Below are positions 5,003-5,305 of a DNA stretch of 5,305 nt, piece after piece. Position 1 is the stretch's first letter. Each line of letters starts with the position of its first letter. This DNA is from an uncultured Eubacteriales bacterium (GTDB lineage Bacteria; Bacillota; Clostridia; Oscillospirales; Acutalibacteraceae): NCBI GenBank assembly GCA_934476025.1, contig CAKSNI010000090.1:1-5305 (forward strand), in the 5' to 3' direction. The position numbers and the translations under genes were made by a program. Below the pieces are notes generated by a model. It ran no database searches. It saw nothing but the letters and a program-made list of their open reading frames with translations, and was not told the origin of the DNA.

Positions 5003-5305
5003 TTGAAAGAACAACAACGCGAGCAACAGGAACTGTTTATGGATCAGGTTGCCCGATTGATTCGGGAGCGGTATGCCACTCCGCCGCGGGCTTGCTTTGT
5101 GACCTACGGCTGTCAGCAGAATGTCAGCGATTCCGAACGCATGAAGGGAATGCTCTGCCGAATGGGTTATGAACTGACCGAAAAAACGGATCAGGCCGAC
5201 TTTATTCTGTTTAATACCTGTGCGGTCCGGGAACACGCCGAAGCCCGGGTATACGGGAACCTCGGGGCGACCAAACGGCTCAAAAAGGAAGATCCGCACC
5301 GGATC
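5003..5305 (+). CDS. miaB: tRNA-2-methylthio-N6-dimethylallyladenosine synthase MiaB, N-terminal part
   Basis: MiaB is a radical-SAM enzyme that adds a methylthio group to isopentenylated A37 of tRNAs reading codons that begin with U. Only the first 101 codons are present; the frame runs off the right edge. The N-terminal methylthiotransferase (UPF0004) domain is clear: CFVTYGCQQNVSDSERMKGML (31-51) and ADFILFNTCAVREHAEARVYGNLG (65-88). C37 and C73 are two of the three cysteines that hold the auxiliary iron-sulfur cluster; the third, and the radical-SAM CxxxCxxC motif, lie beyond the window. The start is TTG 5003, with AAGGAGAG at 4989-4996 (GGAG ends 8 nt before it). The next in-frame start, ATG 5039, has no such site. 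The glutamine-rich opening (KEQQREQQELF) is a short extension seen before the domain in related bacteria. The QQN in place of the common QMN fits Clostridia. Confidence 0.95.
   Translation, partial: MKEQQREQQELFMDQVARLIRERYATPPRACFVTYGCQQNVSDSERMKGMLCRMGYELTEKTDQADFILFNTCAVREHAEARVYGNLGATKRLKKEDPHRI

Noticed and set aside
4961..5299. Open frame of 112 codons on the minus strand over miaB
   Set aside because: It is antisense to the conserved MiaB N-terminal domain.

Overview
The window looks like chromosomal DNA of a Gram-positive Clostridia-type (Bacillota) bacterium, probably near the Oscillospiraceae/Ruminococcaceae. The grounds are the strong AGGAG-type ribosome binding sites, the sigma-A-like promoters, the MiaB motif GCQQN-x3-SER, a MurI active site of the ACGTVSS type, and the pairing of argS with a DUF1934 gene. 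This placement is an inference from motifs, not from a search. Base composition and codon use look even, and I see no insertion sequence, phage gene, tRNA, rRNA or CRISPR array.

Left part (1-1731): a divergent pair. A ThuA-family sugar-metabolism gene runs leftward and is cut by the window edge after 228 codons. An AraC-family regulator with a cupin sensor domain runs rightward. The 141 bp between their starts (685-825) hold two back-to-back promoters. Both have an extended -10 and they are built on one near-perfect palindrome (750-778), which is a good candidate for the control site of the pair. This is probably a small sugar- or glycoside-responsive locus whose remaining genes lie left of the window.

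Middle part (1756-4818): a bidirectional terminator hairpin separates araC from a convergent, leftward operon of three tightly coupled genes. These are murI (glutamate racemase, D-glutamate for peptidoglycan), a DUF1934/YwiB-like beta-barrel protein, and argS (arginyl-tRNA synthetase). murI and the DUF1934 gene overlap by 4 bp (ATGA), and argS starts 3 bp after the DUF1934 stop. One clear promoter (4790-4818) precedes murI. The short murI leader can form two competing hairpins, one of which covers the murI ribosome binding site.

Right part (4800-5305): a compact divergent intergenic region with two unrelated exact direct repeats (18 nt at a 24-nt period, and 14 nt at a 31-nt period), a strong promoter, and the first 101 codons of miaB (tRNA methylthiotransferase), which begins with TTG and runs off the right edge.

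Overall this is mostly housekeeping DNA (cell wall, tRNA charging, tRNA modification) next to a small regulated sugar locus. I found no convincing new multi-gene system. The items most worth a second look are non-coding: the symmetric divergent promoter, the murI leader, and the repeats upstream of miaB.
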